Source of the DNA: Rhodopseudomonas infernalis
Lineage (GTDB): Bacteria; Pseudomonadota; Alphaproteobacteria; Rhizobiales; Xanthobacteraceae
DNA length: 64,000 nt
Reading direction: 5' to 3'
Assembly (NCBI RefSeq): GCF_022271405.1
Contig: NZ_JAJNAL010000001.1
Span: forward strand, 1-64,000
The notes beneath the pieces were generated by a model. The model did not search any database and had not been told where the DNA came from. It saw only the letters and a list, made by a program, of their open reading frames with translations. How positions within the stretch are numbered: position 1 is the stretch's first letter; each line of letters starts with the position of its first letter. Shown here one piece after another: positions 54,236-62,580 of the stretch. The position numbers were made by a program, and so were the translations under genes.

Positions 54236-55621
54236 TCACTCCGCGGCTTCGAGGCCGTAGCGGGCGGTCGGGGTCCGCATCGTCACCAGCTCTTCGGCGG
54301 CCGTCGGATGCAGCGCCATGGTGGCGTCGAAGTCGGCCTTGGTGGCCTTCATCTTCACGGCGATCGCCAGCACCTGCACCATCTCGCCCGCCTCCGGGCC
54401 GACGATGTGGCAGCCCACGACCCGGTCGGTGGCGCCATCGACCACCAGCTTCATCAGCGTGCGGATCTGGCTGCCCGATACCGTCGCTTTCAGCGGCCGG
54501 AAGTCGGTCTTGTAGATATCGACGCGGGGGTACAGCGCGCGGGCCTGGGACTCGCTCAGGCCGACGGTGCCGACCTCCGGCTGCGAGAACACCGCGGTCG
54601 GGATGTTGGTGTAATCGACCTGTGCCGGCCGATTGCCGAACACGGTGTCGGCGAAGGCATGGCCTTCTCGGATCGCCACCGGCGTCAGGTTGATCCGATG
54701 GGTGACGTCGCCGATCGCATAGATGTGCGGGATGCTGGTCTGGCAGAATTCGTTGACGGCGATGCCGCCGTTGTCCGGATTGATCGCCACGCCGGCCTTC
54801 TCGAGCCCGAGATTGGCGACGTTGGGATGGCGGCCGATCGCGAACAGCACCTGATCGGATGCGACGCTGGAGCCGCTCGACAGATGCGAGACGTACTCCT
54901 CGCCCGGCTTCTCGACCCGCGCCACGGTGCAGCCGGTCAGGATGGTGATCCCGGCCCGCTCCATCTCGGCGCGGACGTGAGCGCGGACATCCTCGTCGAA
55001 CCCGCGCAGGATATTGTCGCCGCGATACACCACCGTGACGTCGCTGCCGAGGCCGGCAAAGATGCAGGCGAATTCCAGCGCGATGTAGCCGCCGCCCTGG
55101 ATCAGGATGCGCTTCGGCTGCTGCTTGAGATGGAAAACTTCGTTCGACGAGATGACGTGCTCGATACCCGGGATCATCGTGCCGTGATTGGGCGCGCCGC
55201 CGGTCGCGATCAGCACGTGCTGAGCCCGGATAAACTCGCCGGTCGACAGCCGCAGGGTGTGCGGGTCCTCGAAAACAGCGCGCGCCTTGATGGTCCGCGC
55301 GCCGGTTTTCTCGACATTGGTGGCGTAGATATTTTCGAGCCGCGCGATCTCCGTGTCGATATTTTTGATCAGCGTCGGCCAGTCGAAACGTGCTTCGGGA
55401 ATCGTCCAGCCGAAACCCGCGGCATCGCGGATTTCGTCGTGTATGTGCGAGGCGTGGACCATCAGTTTCTTCGGCACACAGCCGCGGATCACGCAGGTGC
55501 CGCCGAAGCGATACTCCTCGGCGACCATCACGCGAGCGCCGTGGCCGGCCGCGATCCGGGCAGCGCGCACGCCGCCGGAGCCACCGCCGATGACGAACAG
55601 ATCTGTGTCGAAGTCGGTCAT
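54236..55621 (-). CDS. gor: Glutathione-disulfide reductase
   Basis: NADPH-dependent flavoenzyme reducing oxidised glutathione. Product is 461 residues: FAD motif FVIGGGSGGVRAARIAA at about 9-25, redox-active Cys pair in GGTCVIRGCVPKKL (about 44-57), NAD(P)-binding GGGYIALEFACIFAGLG near 178, and the interface His in ALHPTAAEEL near the C terminus. ATG at 55621. Confidence 0.95.
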   Translation of the reverse strand: MTDFDTDLFVIGGGSGGVRAARIAAGHGARVMVAEEYRFGGTCVIRGCVPKKLMVHASHIHDEIRDAAGFGWTIPEARFDWPTLIKNIDTEIARLENIYATNVEKTGARTIKARAVFEDPHTLRLSTGEFIRAQHVLIATGGAPNHGTMIPGIEHVISSNEVFHLKQQPKRILIQGGGYIALEFACIFAGLGSDVTVVYRGDNILRGFDEDVRAHVRAEMERAGITILTGCTVARVEKPGEEYVSHLSSGSSVASDQVLFAIGRHPNVANLGLEKAGVAINPDNGGIAVNEFCQTSIPHIYAIGDVTHRINLTPVAIREGHAFADTVFGNRPAQVDYTNIPTAVFSQPEVGTVGLSESQARALYPRVDIYKTDFRPLKATVSGSQIRTLMKLVVDGATDRVVGCHIVGPEAGEMVQVLAIAVKMKATKADFDATMALHPTAAEELVTMRTPTARYGLEAAE

Positions 55622-55668
55622 GACATGTTCGCCCAGACGCCTGATAAGGGGTAGCTCGAAATTTAGTG

Positions 55669-55825
55669 CCCGTCTTTGCGAGGAGCACCCGGATCGACGC
55701 TTCGCGTCGTCCGAGTGCAGGCTCCGCGACGAAGCAATCCAGCGCAGCGCGCGGCGCCTCTGGATTGCTTCGCGGAGCCTGTCATCGGGCCGGCCGAAGG
55801 CCGGACCCGCTCGCTCGCAATGACG
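55669..55825. repeat. Palindromic intergenic repeat (GTCATTGCGAG family), copy 3
   Basis: Begins CCCGTCTTTGCGAGG and ends CTCGCAATGACGAG, with inner arms GAAGCAATCCAG / CTGGATTGCTTC. The largest of the three copies, with an extra GC-rich arm. It lies between gor and the DUF2059 gene. Confidence 0.8.
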
Positions 55826-55852
55826 AGAGAAGCCGGCGGCTTCAGCCGTGCA

Positions 55853-56362
55853 TCAGATAGCCTTGCCACGCTTGCGCATTTCGGTGCGGAACTGGCCGTT
55901 GACTTCCTCGGCGAAGGTCTGCGCCCACTGGTTCATGTACTGCATGCTCGCGGAGATCGCCTTGGGCTCCTCGTTCAGCAGCTTCTGGCCGAGCGGCGTC
56001 TTGTAGAACGCCACCAGATCCTTCAGCTCCTGCTCGGTGAAGTCCTGCGCGTAGATCTTGGCCATGCCGTCGCCGATTTCCTTCTCGCGGCCCGCCAGAT
56101 TCTTCACCACCACCTCGGCGACTTCCTTGAGATCCTTCTGGTAGTTCAGATTGGACTGCATCAGGGAGTCCATGGTGCGCTGGACGATGTTCGGCACCGC
56201 GCTGGCATAGATGGTGTTGGCACGCTTCAGCTCCAGGATCTCCTTGGCAGCAGCGATGGCGGCCGGGGTCGGCGGCTTGGCCTGCGCCATCGCCTGCCCC
56301 GCGGACAGCGCGAGGCCGAGCGACAGGCCGGCGGCCAGCAACGCTTTCGACAGATACTTCAT
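55853..56362 (-). CDS. DUF2059 domain protein, exported
   Basis: Product is 169 residues from ATG at 56362 (MKYLSKALL) with TGGAG eight nt upstream; the TTG at 56368 is less likely. Signal peptide about 1-26 ending AMAQA. The mature part is helical (about 35-165) with DFTEQELKDLVAFYKTPLGQKLL, the conserved DUF2059 core. Probably a periplasmic protein of unknown role. A gap of 24 nt separates it from rpiA upstream, so co-transcription is likely. Confidence 0.86.
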   Translation of the reverse strand: MKYLSKALLAAGLSLGLALSAGQAMAQAKPPTPAAIAAAKEILELKRANTIYASAVPNIVQRTMDSLMQSNLNYQKDLKEVAEVVVKNLAGREKEIGDGMAKIYAQDFTEQELKDLVAFYKTPLGQKLLNEEPKAISASMQYMNQWAQTFAEEVNGQFRTEMRKRGKAI

Positions 56363-56386
56363 GTGCAAGTCTCCAGGATTTGGGCG

Positions 56387-57085
56387 CTACGCCCGTTCGA
56401 CGGTTCGAATTCCTTCGGCGCCCGCGAGCACCACGGTGCTGGCGATGCCGATAAACAATCCATGCTCGACTACGCCTGGAATCGCGGCCAACAAACGGGC
56501 CAGGCGAGGAGCATCAGGGATTCGCCCGAGATGGGCGTCGACGATCCAGTGGCCACCATCGGTGACGAAAGCATGGCCGTCCTTGCCACGCCGAAGCTTT
56601 AATTCGCCGGAAGCGCCCACTTGGGTGCAGGCATTGTCGATCGCCCGGCGGGTCGCCGCGAGACCGAAGGGGATCACCTCCACCGGCAACGGGAAACGGC
56701 CGAGCTGCTCGACCCACTTCGATTCATCGGCAATCACGATCATGCGATCGGACGCGGCGGCGACGATCTTCTCGCGCAGCAGGGCGCCGCCGCCGCCCTT
56801 GATCAGATCGAGCCGGACATCCACCTCGTCGGCGCCATCGACCGTCAGGTCGAGGTGGTCGATTTCGTCCAGCGTGGTCAGCCGGATGCCGCATCGCTCG
56901 GCATCGGCGCGCGTCGCTTCCGACGTCGGCACCCCGATGACGTCGAGCCCGCCGCGCACCTTCTCGCCCAGCAATTCGACGAAATGCTTGGCAGTCGAGC
57001 CGGTGCCGAGACCAAGCTTCATACCGCTGCGCACCTCTTCCAGAGCCCGCGCGGCCGCTTGCCGCTTCAGATCTTCTCTATCCAT
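56387..57085 (-). CDS. rpiA: Ribose-5-phosphate isomerase A
   Basis: Interconverts ribose 5-phosphate and ribulose 5-phosphate in the pentose phosphate and Calvin pathways. Product is 232 residues: [15 protein letters not shown] near residue 27, [27 protein letters not shown] with catalytic Asp/Glu residues (about 80-107), and VDAHLGRI near the end. It precedes DUF2059 on the same strand and is divergent from gph. Confidence 0.96.
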   Translation of the reverse strand: MDREDLKRQAAARALEEVRSGMKLGLGTGSTAKHFVELLGEKVRGGLDVIGVPTSEATRADAERCGIRLTTLDEIDHLDLTVDGADEVDVRLDLIKGGGGALLREKIVAAASDRMIVIADESKWVEQLGRFPLPVEVIPFGLAATRRAIDNACTQVGASGELKLRRGKDGHAFVTDGGHWIVDAHLGRIPDAPRLARLLAAIPGVVEHGLFIGIASTVVLAGAEGIRTVERA

Positions 57086-57224
57086 CGGAAATCACCCCGC
57101 TCCGCGCGTCCCCCGCGGCGCGGCATATCTAGCGGCGTTTTGGGGAGAACAACAGGGTGGATTCCAGTCGCTGACCGGCAGCAGCAGGTTGCAGAAATCT
57201 GCCGGGAACTGTAGCGCTGGTCTC

Positions 57225-57899
57225 ATGAGCACAGTTCGCACCGTTGTCTTCGACCTGGACGGCACGCTGATCGACACCGCGCCGGACCTGATCAACGCCC
57301 TCAATTTCATCCTGGTCCGCGAAGGCATGCCCGCGGTGCCGCTGGCCAAAGCGCGCAACATGATCGGTCAAGGCGCCCGGCGCCTGCTCGAACGCGGGCT
57401 CGAGCTCGATGGCCGGGTCATCAGTCCGGACGACGTCAACCGGCTGGCGGTGGATTTCATCGACTATTATGCCGCCAACATCGCGGTCGAATCACGCCCC
57501 TTCGAGGGGCTGGAAGCCACGCTGGATCAACTGGCGGGTCAGGGCTACCAATTCGCGGTCTGCACCAACAAGCTGGAATGGCTGTCCAAGCTGCTGCTCG
57601 ACCAGCTCGGCCTCAGCTCCCGTTTCGCCGCCATCTGCGGTGCCGACACCTTCGGCACCGCCAAGCCGGACCCCACCATTCTGCGCGAGACGGTGGCGAA
57701 GGCCGGCGGCACCCTGGCGTCGACGGTCATGGTCGGTGACGCGGGTCCCGACGTGGGCGTCGCGCGCCGAGCCGGTGTGCCGGTGATCGGGGTCGAGTTC
57801 GGCTACACCGAAGTGCCGATTGCCGAGCTCAACCCCGACATCGTGGTGGGCCATATGCGTGACCTGCCGCAGGCGGTGAGCCGGCTGTTGCCGGGCTGA
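57225..57899 (+). CDS. gph: Phosphoglycolate phosphatase
   Basis: HAD-superfamily enzyme removing phosphoglycolate, relevant to a Calvin-cycle organism. Product is 224 residues: nucleophile motif VVFDLDGTLIDTAPDL (Asp at about 10 and 12), FAVCTNKLEWLSKLLLD (motif II) and VMVGDAGPDVGVARRAGVPVIGVEFGY (motif IV). Start ATG at 57225 (MSTVRTVV). Divergent from rpiA, 139 nt apart. Confidence 0.92.
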   Translation: MSTVRTVVFDLDGTLIDTAPDLINALNFILVREGMPAVPLAKARNMIGQGARRLLERGLELDGRVISPDDVNRLAVDFIDYYAANIAVESRPFEGLEATLDQLAGQGYQFAVCTNKLEWLSKLLLDQLGLSSRFAAICGADTFGTAKPDPTILRETVAKAGGTLASTVMVGDAGPDVGVARRAGVPVIGVEFGYTEVPIAELNPDIVVGHMRDLPQAVSRLLPG

Positions 57900-57928
57900 C
57901 AAGGACAAGCTTCACGTCGCGAACCGTG

Positions 57929-57943
57929 TTAACCAATACTTAA
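57929..57943. promoter_or_regulatory. CtrA box upstream of the lipoprotein gene
   Basis: TTAA-CCAATAC-TTAA is a perfect match to TTAA-N7-TTAA, 90 nt before the lipoprotein start at 58034. Confidence 0.55.
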
Positions 57944-58033
57944 GATTGCAGCTCGGGCAGTTGCGCGCGCACGCCGAGCCTTTTATGGTCCGCCGGGGGC
58001 TGTGGCTGTTAGCCGCACCAAGGGTGGGTATTC

Positions 58034-58489
58034 ATGCGTCGTCTCGTCGTCATCGCTGCCGCAGGCCTGAGCCTGGCCGGCTGTTCGTCCATGTCATTCG
58101 ACGCGTTCAAGTCGGCGCCGCCGACCACGACCGTTCAGCTCGAATCGGTGCCGCCCGGCGCCGAAGCGCTCGCCTCGTCCGGCCAGAGCTGCAAGACGCC
58201 GTGCTCGATCACGGTGCCCGGTAACGATTTCAGCGTGACCTTCACCCTCGACAAGTTCCAGCCGGCGACGGTTCCAGTCCAGGTGGTGGTCAATCCGGGC
58301 GACTTCACCACCTCCGCCACCGTCACGGCGACGCCGAATCCCGTGGTCGCAGAACTGCAGTCGCTCAAGCCTGCGCGTAAGCAGAAGCCGGTCAAGCGCG
58401 TGCGAAAGCCCAAGCCGGCCGCCGCGGCAGCTGCTCCTGCAGCGGCTGAGTCGCCGTTCCCTGCCCCCGCAGCCGCACCGGCGCAGTAA
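58034..58489 (+). CDS. Lipoprotein with PEGA-like domain
   Basis: Product is 151 residues. Lipobox LAGC (SLAGCSS) at about 14-17 after a short signal peptide, so it is probably lipid-anchored. The following domain (about 30-110: TTVQLESVPPGAEALASSGQSCKTPCSITVPG) resembles the PEGA repeat, with two Cys flanking a T. The tail is Lys/Ala/Pro-rich, suiting an envelope contact. Perfect CtrA box upstream. Function unknown. Confidence 0.82.
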   Translation: MRRLVVIAAAGLSLAGCSSMSFDAFKSAPPTTTVQLESVPPGAEALASSGQSCKTPCSITVPGNDFSVTFTLDKFQPATVPVQVVVNPGDFTTSATVTATPNPVVAELQSLKPARKQKPVKRVRKPKPAAAAAAPAAAESPFPAPAAAPAQ

Positions 58490-58592
58490 CTCTGTCGCGA
58501 TGCGAAACGCTTCGCAATTGTGATCTGCACGGACTTGCTTACATAATGGCGGACTTCATGCCGCCGCAGCGGCTTTCTGACGGGGCCGCCGA

Positions 58593-59621
58593 ATGATCCC
58601 TGCCGACACCCTCACGCGCGCCGGATCGGCGATGACCGATCCGTTTGGCCGCACGATCAGCTATTTGCGGGTGTCGATCACCGATCGCTGTGATTTCCGC
58701 TGCGTATACTGCATGTCGGAAGACATGACCTTTCTGCCGCGCGCGGATCTGCTGACGCTCGAAGAGCTCGACCGGCTGTGCTCCGCCTTCATCGCCCGCG
58801 GCGTCCGTAAGCTGCGCTTGACCGGCGGCGAGCCGCTGGTGCGGCGAAACATGATGTCGTTGGTCCGCGCGCTATCGCGCCACCTCGACAGCGGGGCTTT
58901 GGACGAGCTGACCCTGACCACCAACGGCTCCCAGCTCGCCCGCTTCGCCGCGGAACTGCACGACTGCGGCGTGCGCCGGGTCAACGTCTCGCTGGATACG
59001 CTCGATCCCGACAAATTTCGCGCCATCACCCGGTGGGGTGACCTCGGCCGGGTGCTCGAAGGCATCGACGCGGCGCGCGCGGCGGGGCTCGCCGTCAAGA
59101 TCAACGCCGTGGTGCTGAAGGGCGAGAACGAGGACGAGATCCCGTCGCTGATGCGGTGGGCCCACGGCCTCGGCATGGGACTGACGCTGATCGAAGTGAT
59201 GCCGCTGGGCGAAGTCGGCGAAGGCCGGATCGACCAGTACGTGCCGCTGTCGCTGGTCCGGGCCCGCCTCGCCAACAACTACACGTTGACCGATCTCACC
59301 GACTCGACCGGCGGTCCCGCGCGCTACGTGCGTGTCGAAGAGACCGGCGGCAAGCTCGGCTTCATCACGCCTCTCACCCATAATTTCTGCGAATCCTGCA
59401 ATCGGGTTCGGATCACCTGCACGGGCACGATCCACACCTGCCTCGGTCAGGAGGATGCGTCCGACCTGCGACGGCCGCTGCGGGCGTCGGCCGACGATGC
59501 GCTGCTCAACGAAGCGATCGATCGGGCGATCGGCCAGAAGCCGAAGGGTCACGACTTCATCATCGACCGCAAGCACAACCGCCCCAGCGTCAGCCGGCAT
59601 ATGAGTGTGACCGGCGGTTGA
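58593..59621 (+). CDS. moaA: GTP 3',8-cyclase (molybdopterin synthesis)
   Basis: Radical SAM enzyme starting molybdenum-cofactor synthesis from GTP. Product is 342 residues: first [4Fe-4S] motif CxxxCxxC in [14 protein letters not shown] (about 31-44), second cluster Cys in [22 protein letters not shown] (about 265-286), and a C-terminal Gly-Gly needed by the family. ATG at 58593 used; ATG at 58632 (MTDPFGR) is an equally good start. No other moa gene is adjacent. Confidence 0.95.
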   Translation: MIPADTLTRAGSAMTDPFGRTISYLRVSITDRCDFRCVYCMSEDMTFLPRADLLTLEELDRLCSAFIARGVRKLRLTGGEPLVRRNMMSLVRALSRHLDSGALDELTLTTNGSQLARFAAELHDCGVRRVNVSLDTLDPDKFRAITRWGDLGRVLEGIDAARAAGLAVKINAVVLKGENEDEIPSLMRWAHGLGMGLTLIEVMPLGEVGEGRIDQYVPLSLVRARLANNYTLTDLTDSTGGPARYVRVEETGGKLGFITPLTHNFCESCNRVRITCTGTIHTCLGQEDASDLRRPLRASADDALLNEAIDRAIGQKPKGHDFIIDRKHNRPSVSRHMSVTGG

Positions 59622-59798
59622 GCGGCCTATGGCTGCGACGTCCTGCCTGCCCTTTTCGAACCAACCTTTTGATACGTCATCGTAATGCCAAATTCCGATT
59701 GACGGCATGCCGATGCGCTGAAATGGTGCCCCCGCTTTACGCCGAGTTGTAGTGCCGGTTCAATGCGCTGCGCGGGCGGATACGGGAGGACTCGACCG

Positions 59799-60389
59799 TT
59801 GCAGGCTTTGCTGGGACTGAGCCGGAAGATCGACGCGTTCAATACGCTGGTCGGGCGCTGGTTGTCGTGGCTGATCGTGGTCGCCGTGGTGATCTCAGCG
59901 GCGAATGCCGTCATCCGCAAGGTGTTCGACATGTCGTCGAACTCGTTCCTCGAGCTGCAGTGGGTGCTGTTCAGCATCGTGTTCCTGCTCTGCTCGCCAT
60001 GGACGCTACTGAGCAACGAGCACATCCGGATCGACATCATCAATCACAGCCTGCCGCTCAAGGTGCGCGGCTGGATCGACATGATCGGTCACGTCTTCTT
60101 CCTGATGCCGTTCGCGATCATCCTGCTGTGGTGGTCGATCCCGTTCTTCCTGGTGTCCTACAAGCAGAACGAGCAGTCGTTCAGCGCCGGTGGCCTGCCG
60201 CAATGGCCGGCGAAGTCGCTGATCATGATCGCGTGCGTGCTGCTGATCGTTCAGGGCATCTCTGAAATCATCAAACGCGCCGCGATGCTGGCCGGGACGA
60301 TTCCTGACAGCAACGCCAAGAGCTCGGCGCACGCGGCCGAACTCGAAGCCGAGCGGCTGGTGATGAACATCAGCGGCGACAAGCCGTAA
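59799..60389 (+). CDS. TRAP transporter small permease (DctQ type)
   Basis: Inner-membrane subunit of a tripartite ATP-independent periplasmic transporter, 196 residues with four membrane helices (about 22-48, 58-80, 95-118, 142-165). SSNSFLELQWVLFSIVFLLCSPWTLLSNEHIRIDI is typical. I chose the TTG at 59799 because GGGAGGA lies nine nt upstream; ATG at 59763 has no ribosome site. It is followed by dctM after 37 nt. No DctP-type binding protein gene is in the window. Confidence 0.88.
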   Translation: MQALLGLSRKIDAFNTLVGRWLSWLIVVAVVISAANAVIRKVFDMSSNSFLELQWVLFSIVFLLCSPWTLLSNEHIRIDIINHSLPLKVRGWIDMIGHVFFLMPFAIILLWWSIPFFLVSYKQNEQSFSAGGLPQWPAKSLIMIACVLLIVQGISEIIKRAAMLAGTIPDSNAKSSAHAAELEAERLVMNISGDKP

Positions 60390-60426
60390 CTCGAACTGTG
60401 GTCATTGTCTTAGGGGGCTGGGTCGA

Positions 60427-62268
60427 ATGACCGCGATGTTCATCCACTACATGGCGCCGATCATGTTCGGCTCCCTGGTGATCTTCCTGCTGCTGGGCTA
60501 CCCGGTCGCGTTCTCTCTGGCCGCCAACGGCCTGCTGTTCGCCTTCATCGGCATCGAACTCGGGCTGTTCCGTCCCGACTTCATGCAGGCGCTGCCGGAT
60601 CGCGTCTACGGGGTGATGAACAACGACACCCTGCTTGCCATTCCATTCTTCACCTTCATGGGGCTCGTGCTGGAGAGATCCGGCATGGCCGAGGATCTGC
60701 TCGAGACCATAGGACAGCTGTTCGGCTCGATCCGCGGCGGCATCGCCTATGCGGTGGTGTTCGTCGGCGCCCTGCTGGCCGCCACCACCGGCGTGGTCGC
60801 CGCCTCGGTGATCTCGATGGGCCTGATCTCGCTGCCGATCATGCTGCGCTACGGCTACGACCGCCGCGTCGCCACCGGCGTGATCGCCGCGTCGGGCACG
60901 CTGGCGCAGATCATCCCGCCGTCGCTGGTGCTGATCGTGATGGCCGACCAGCTCGGCCGCTCGGTCGGCGACATGTACGAAGGCGCGTTCATTCCCGGCA
61001 TCGTGCTGTCGCTGCTGTATGCGTTCTACATCTTCCTGGTGACGGTGTTCGCGCCGAAGGCGGCGCCGGGCCTGCCGCTGGAAGCTCAGACCCTGCGCGA
61101 AATCGAAACCTTGCGCAATCCACTGCTGATCCCGCTCGCCGGGATCTCGGCGGCCGCAACCGCCTATTTCTTCGCCGTGCATCTCGGCGCCTTCCAATGG
61201 AGCATGCCGGCGTTCGACAAGGTCGGGCTGCCGACCCTGGCGATGCAGGGCTTCTGGTTTCTCGTCCTGCTCGCGGTGCTGTTCCGGCCGTTCATAGGCG
61301 TGATCCGCACCATGACCGTGTCGCTGTATCTTGTCGTGGTGCTATCGACCACGATCGGCATCATCGCGATGCGCTACACCGAGGTGAAGAGCGGCGCGGA
61401 CTACGTCGTGCTGACGATGTCGGTGACCGTCGCGCTGTCCTTCGTGATCGCTGTCCTCAACCGCATGCTCCGCCTGAAGTTGCTGTCCAAGCTCGCCGAA
61501 CAGGTCGTGTTCGTGATGGTGCCGCCGCTCGGGCTGATCTTCCTGGTGCTCGGCACCATCTTCATCGGCGTCGCGACCCCGACCGAGGGCGGCGCGATGG
61601 GCGCGGCGGGCGCGGTGATCCTGGCGCTGATGAAAGGACGGCTGACTTTCGATCTGACCCGTCAGGCGACCGAGGCGACCGCCAAGCTGTCGGCCTTCGT
61701 GGTGATGATCCTGGTCGGCGCCCGGGTGTTCTCGCTGACCTTCTACGGCGTCGACGGCCATCGCTGGGTCGAGGAATTGCTGGTCGGCCTGCCCGGCGGA
61801 CAGCTCGGCTTCCTGATCTTCGTCAACGCCTTCGTGTTCGTCCTGGCGTTCTTCCTCGACTTCTTCGAGCTCGCCTTCATCGTCATCCCGCTGCTCGGAC
61901 CCGCGGCGGAGAAGCTCGGCATCGACTTGATCTGGTTCGGCGTGATCATGGCGGTCAACATGCAGACCTCGTTCATGCATCCGCCGTTCGGCTTCGCGCT
62001 GTTCTATCTACGCTCGGTGGCGCCGAAGGAATCCTATCTCGACCGGGTCAGCGGCAAACGCATGGCGCCGGTCACCACCGGGCAGATCTATTGGGGCGCC
62101 GTGCCGTTCGTGGTGATCCAGCTGGTCATGGTCGCGCTGGTGATCACCTTCCCGGGAATGGTGATGCACTACAAGGGCATCGCCAGCACGGTCGATCCGT
62201 CGAAGATCGAATTCAACATCCCGCAGATGGAAACACCGCAACTCGACTTCGGTCCACCGAAGTTCTGA
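60427..62268 (+). CDS. TRAP transporter large permease (DctM type, long form)
   Basis: Product is 613 residues, about 180 longer than classical DctM. It has the usual helices with FLLLGYPVAFSLAANGL, LLAATTGVVAASVISMGLISLPIML and IIPPSLVLIVMADQLGRSVGDMYEGAFIPG, then an extra block of about four helices around 215-330 before the second half (PTEGGAMGAAGAVILAL). The C-terminal part contains the conserved LFLDFFELAFIVIPLLGP segment. The long form is known for transporters of mannitol/chloroaromatic-type substrates; the ligand here is unknown. Confidence 0.9.
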   Translation: MTAMFIHYMAPIMFGSLVIFLLLGYPVAFSLAANGLLFAFIGIELGLFRPDFMQALPDRVYGVMNNDTLLAIPFFTFMGLVLERSGMAEDLLETIGQLFGSIRGGIAYAVVFVGALLAATTGVVAASVISMGLISLPIMLRYGYDRRVATGVIAASGTLAQIIPPSLVLIVMADQLGRSVGDMYEGAFIPGIVLSLLYAFYIFLVTVFAPKAAPGLPLEAQTLREIETLRNPLLIPLAGISAAATAYFFAVHLGAFQWSMPAFDKVGLPTLAMQGFWFLVLLAVLFRPFIGVIRTMTVSLYLVVVLSTTIGIIAMRYTEVKSGADYVVLTMSVTVALSFVIAVLNRMLRLKLLSKLAEQVVFVMVPPLGLIFLVLGTIFIGVATPTEGGAMGAAGAVILALMKGRLTFDLTRQATEATAKLSAFVVMILVGARVFSLTFYGVDGHRWVEELLVGLPGGQLGFLIFVNAFVFVLAFFLDFFELAFIVIPLLGPAAEKLGIDLIWFGVIMAVNMQTSFMHPPFGFALFYLRSVAPKESYLDRVSGKRMAPVTTGQIYWGAVPFVVIQLVMVALVITFPGMVMHYKGIASTVDPSKIEFNIPQMETPQLDFGPPKF

Positions 62269-62276
62269 TCGGGTCA

Positions 62277-62312
62277 CGCCATTGGCTGGCTCTCCGCAGC
62301 CAGCCAATGGCG
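62277..62312 (+). terminator. Hairpin terminator after dctM
   Basis: A perfect 15-bp stem (CGCCATTGGCTGGCT paired with AGCCAGCCAATGGCG) with a 6-nt loop begins 9 nt after the dctM stop. No T-run follows, so Rho or an RNA-end role is possible. Confidence 0.6.
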
Positions 62313-62390
62313 CGCACCACCAACGGGCGCGTCGCGATCAGCCAATCAACCTCGTCCCGGCCATCTACGTTATAGGTTGCGACTTCTGCC

Positions 62391-62432
62391 CGCAGACGTG
62401 GATGGCCGGCACAAGGCCGGCCATGACGCGGG
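62391..62432. repeat. Small palindromic repeat
   Basis: GGATGGCCGGC and GCCGGCCATGACG arms around ACAAG, related to 48712-48743. GC-rich and followed by A/T-richer DNA. Confidence 0.55.
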
Positions 62433-62580
62433 AAGTTAGTCCCCCAGCTTCGTTGTTCGAGCTGCAGCGGATTCATGTAGCGCGGCCTGAGAGAATATGT
62501 CCTATATTTCCACTTTTGATTGAGTCTCATTTCTAGCGGACTCGTGTGTACAGTTGCGCCTTTGCCCCAGGTAATTGCAT

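Larger units (their letters stand above)
62269..62580. other. Gap between dctM and the GNAT-PIN gene
   Basis: About 310 bases without a gene: the dctM terminator (62277-62312), a small palindrome (62391-62432), then an A/T-richer stretch (about 62440-62580) likely to hold the promoter of the next gene. No clear -35/-10 pair was picked. Confidence 0.55.
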
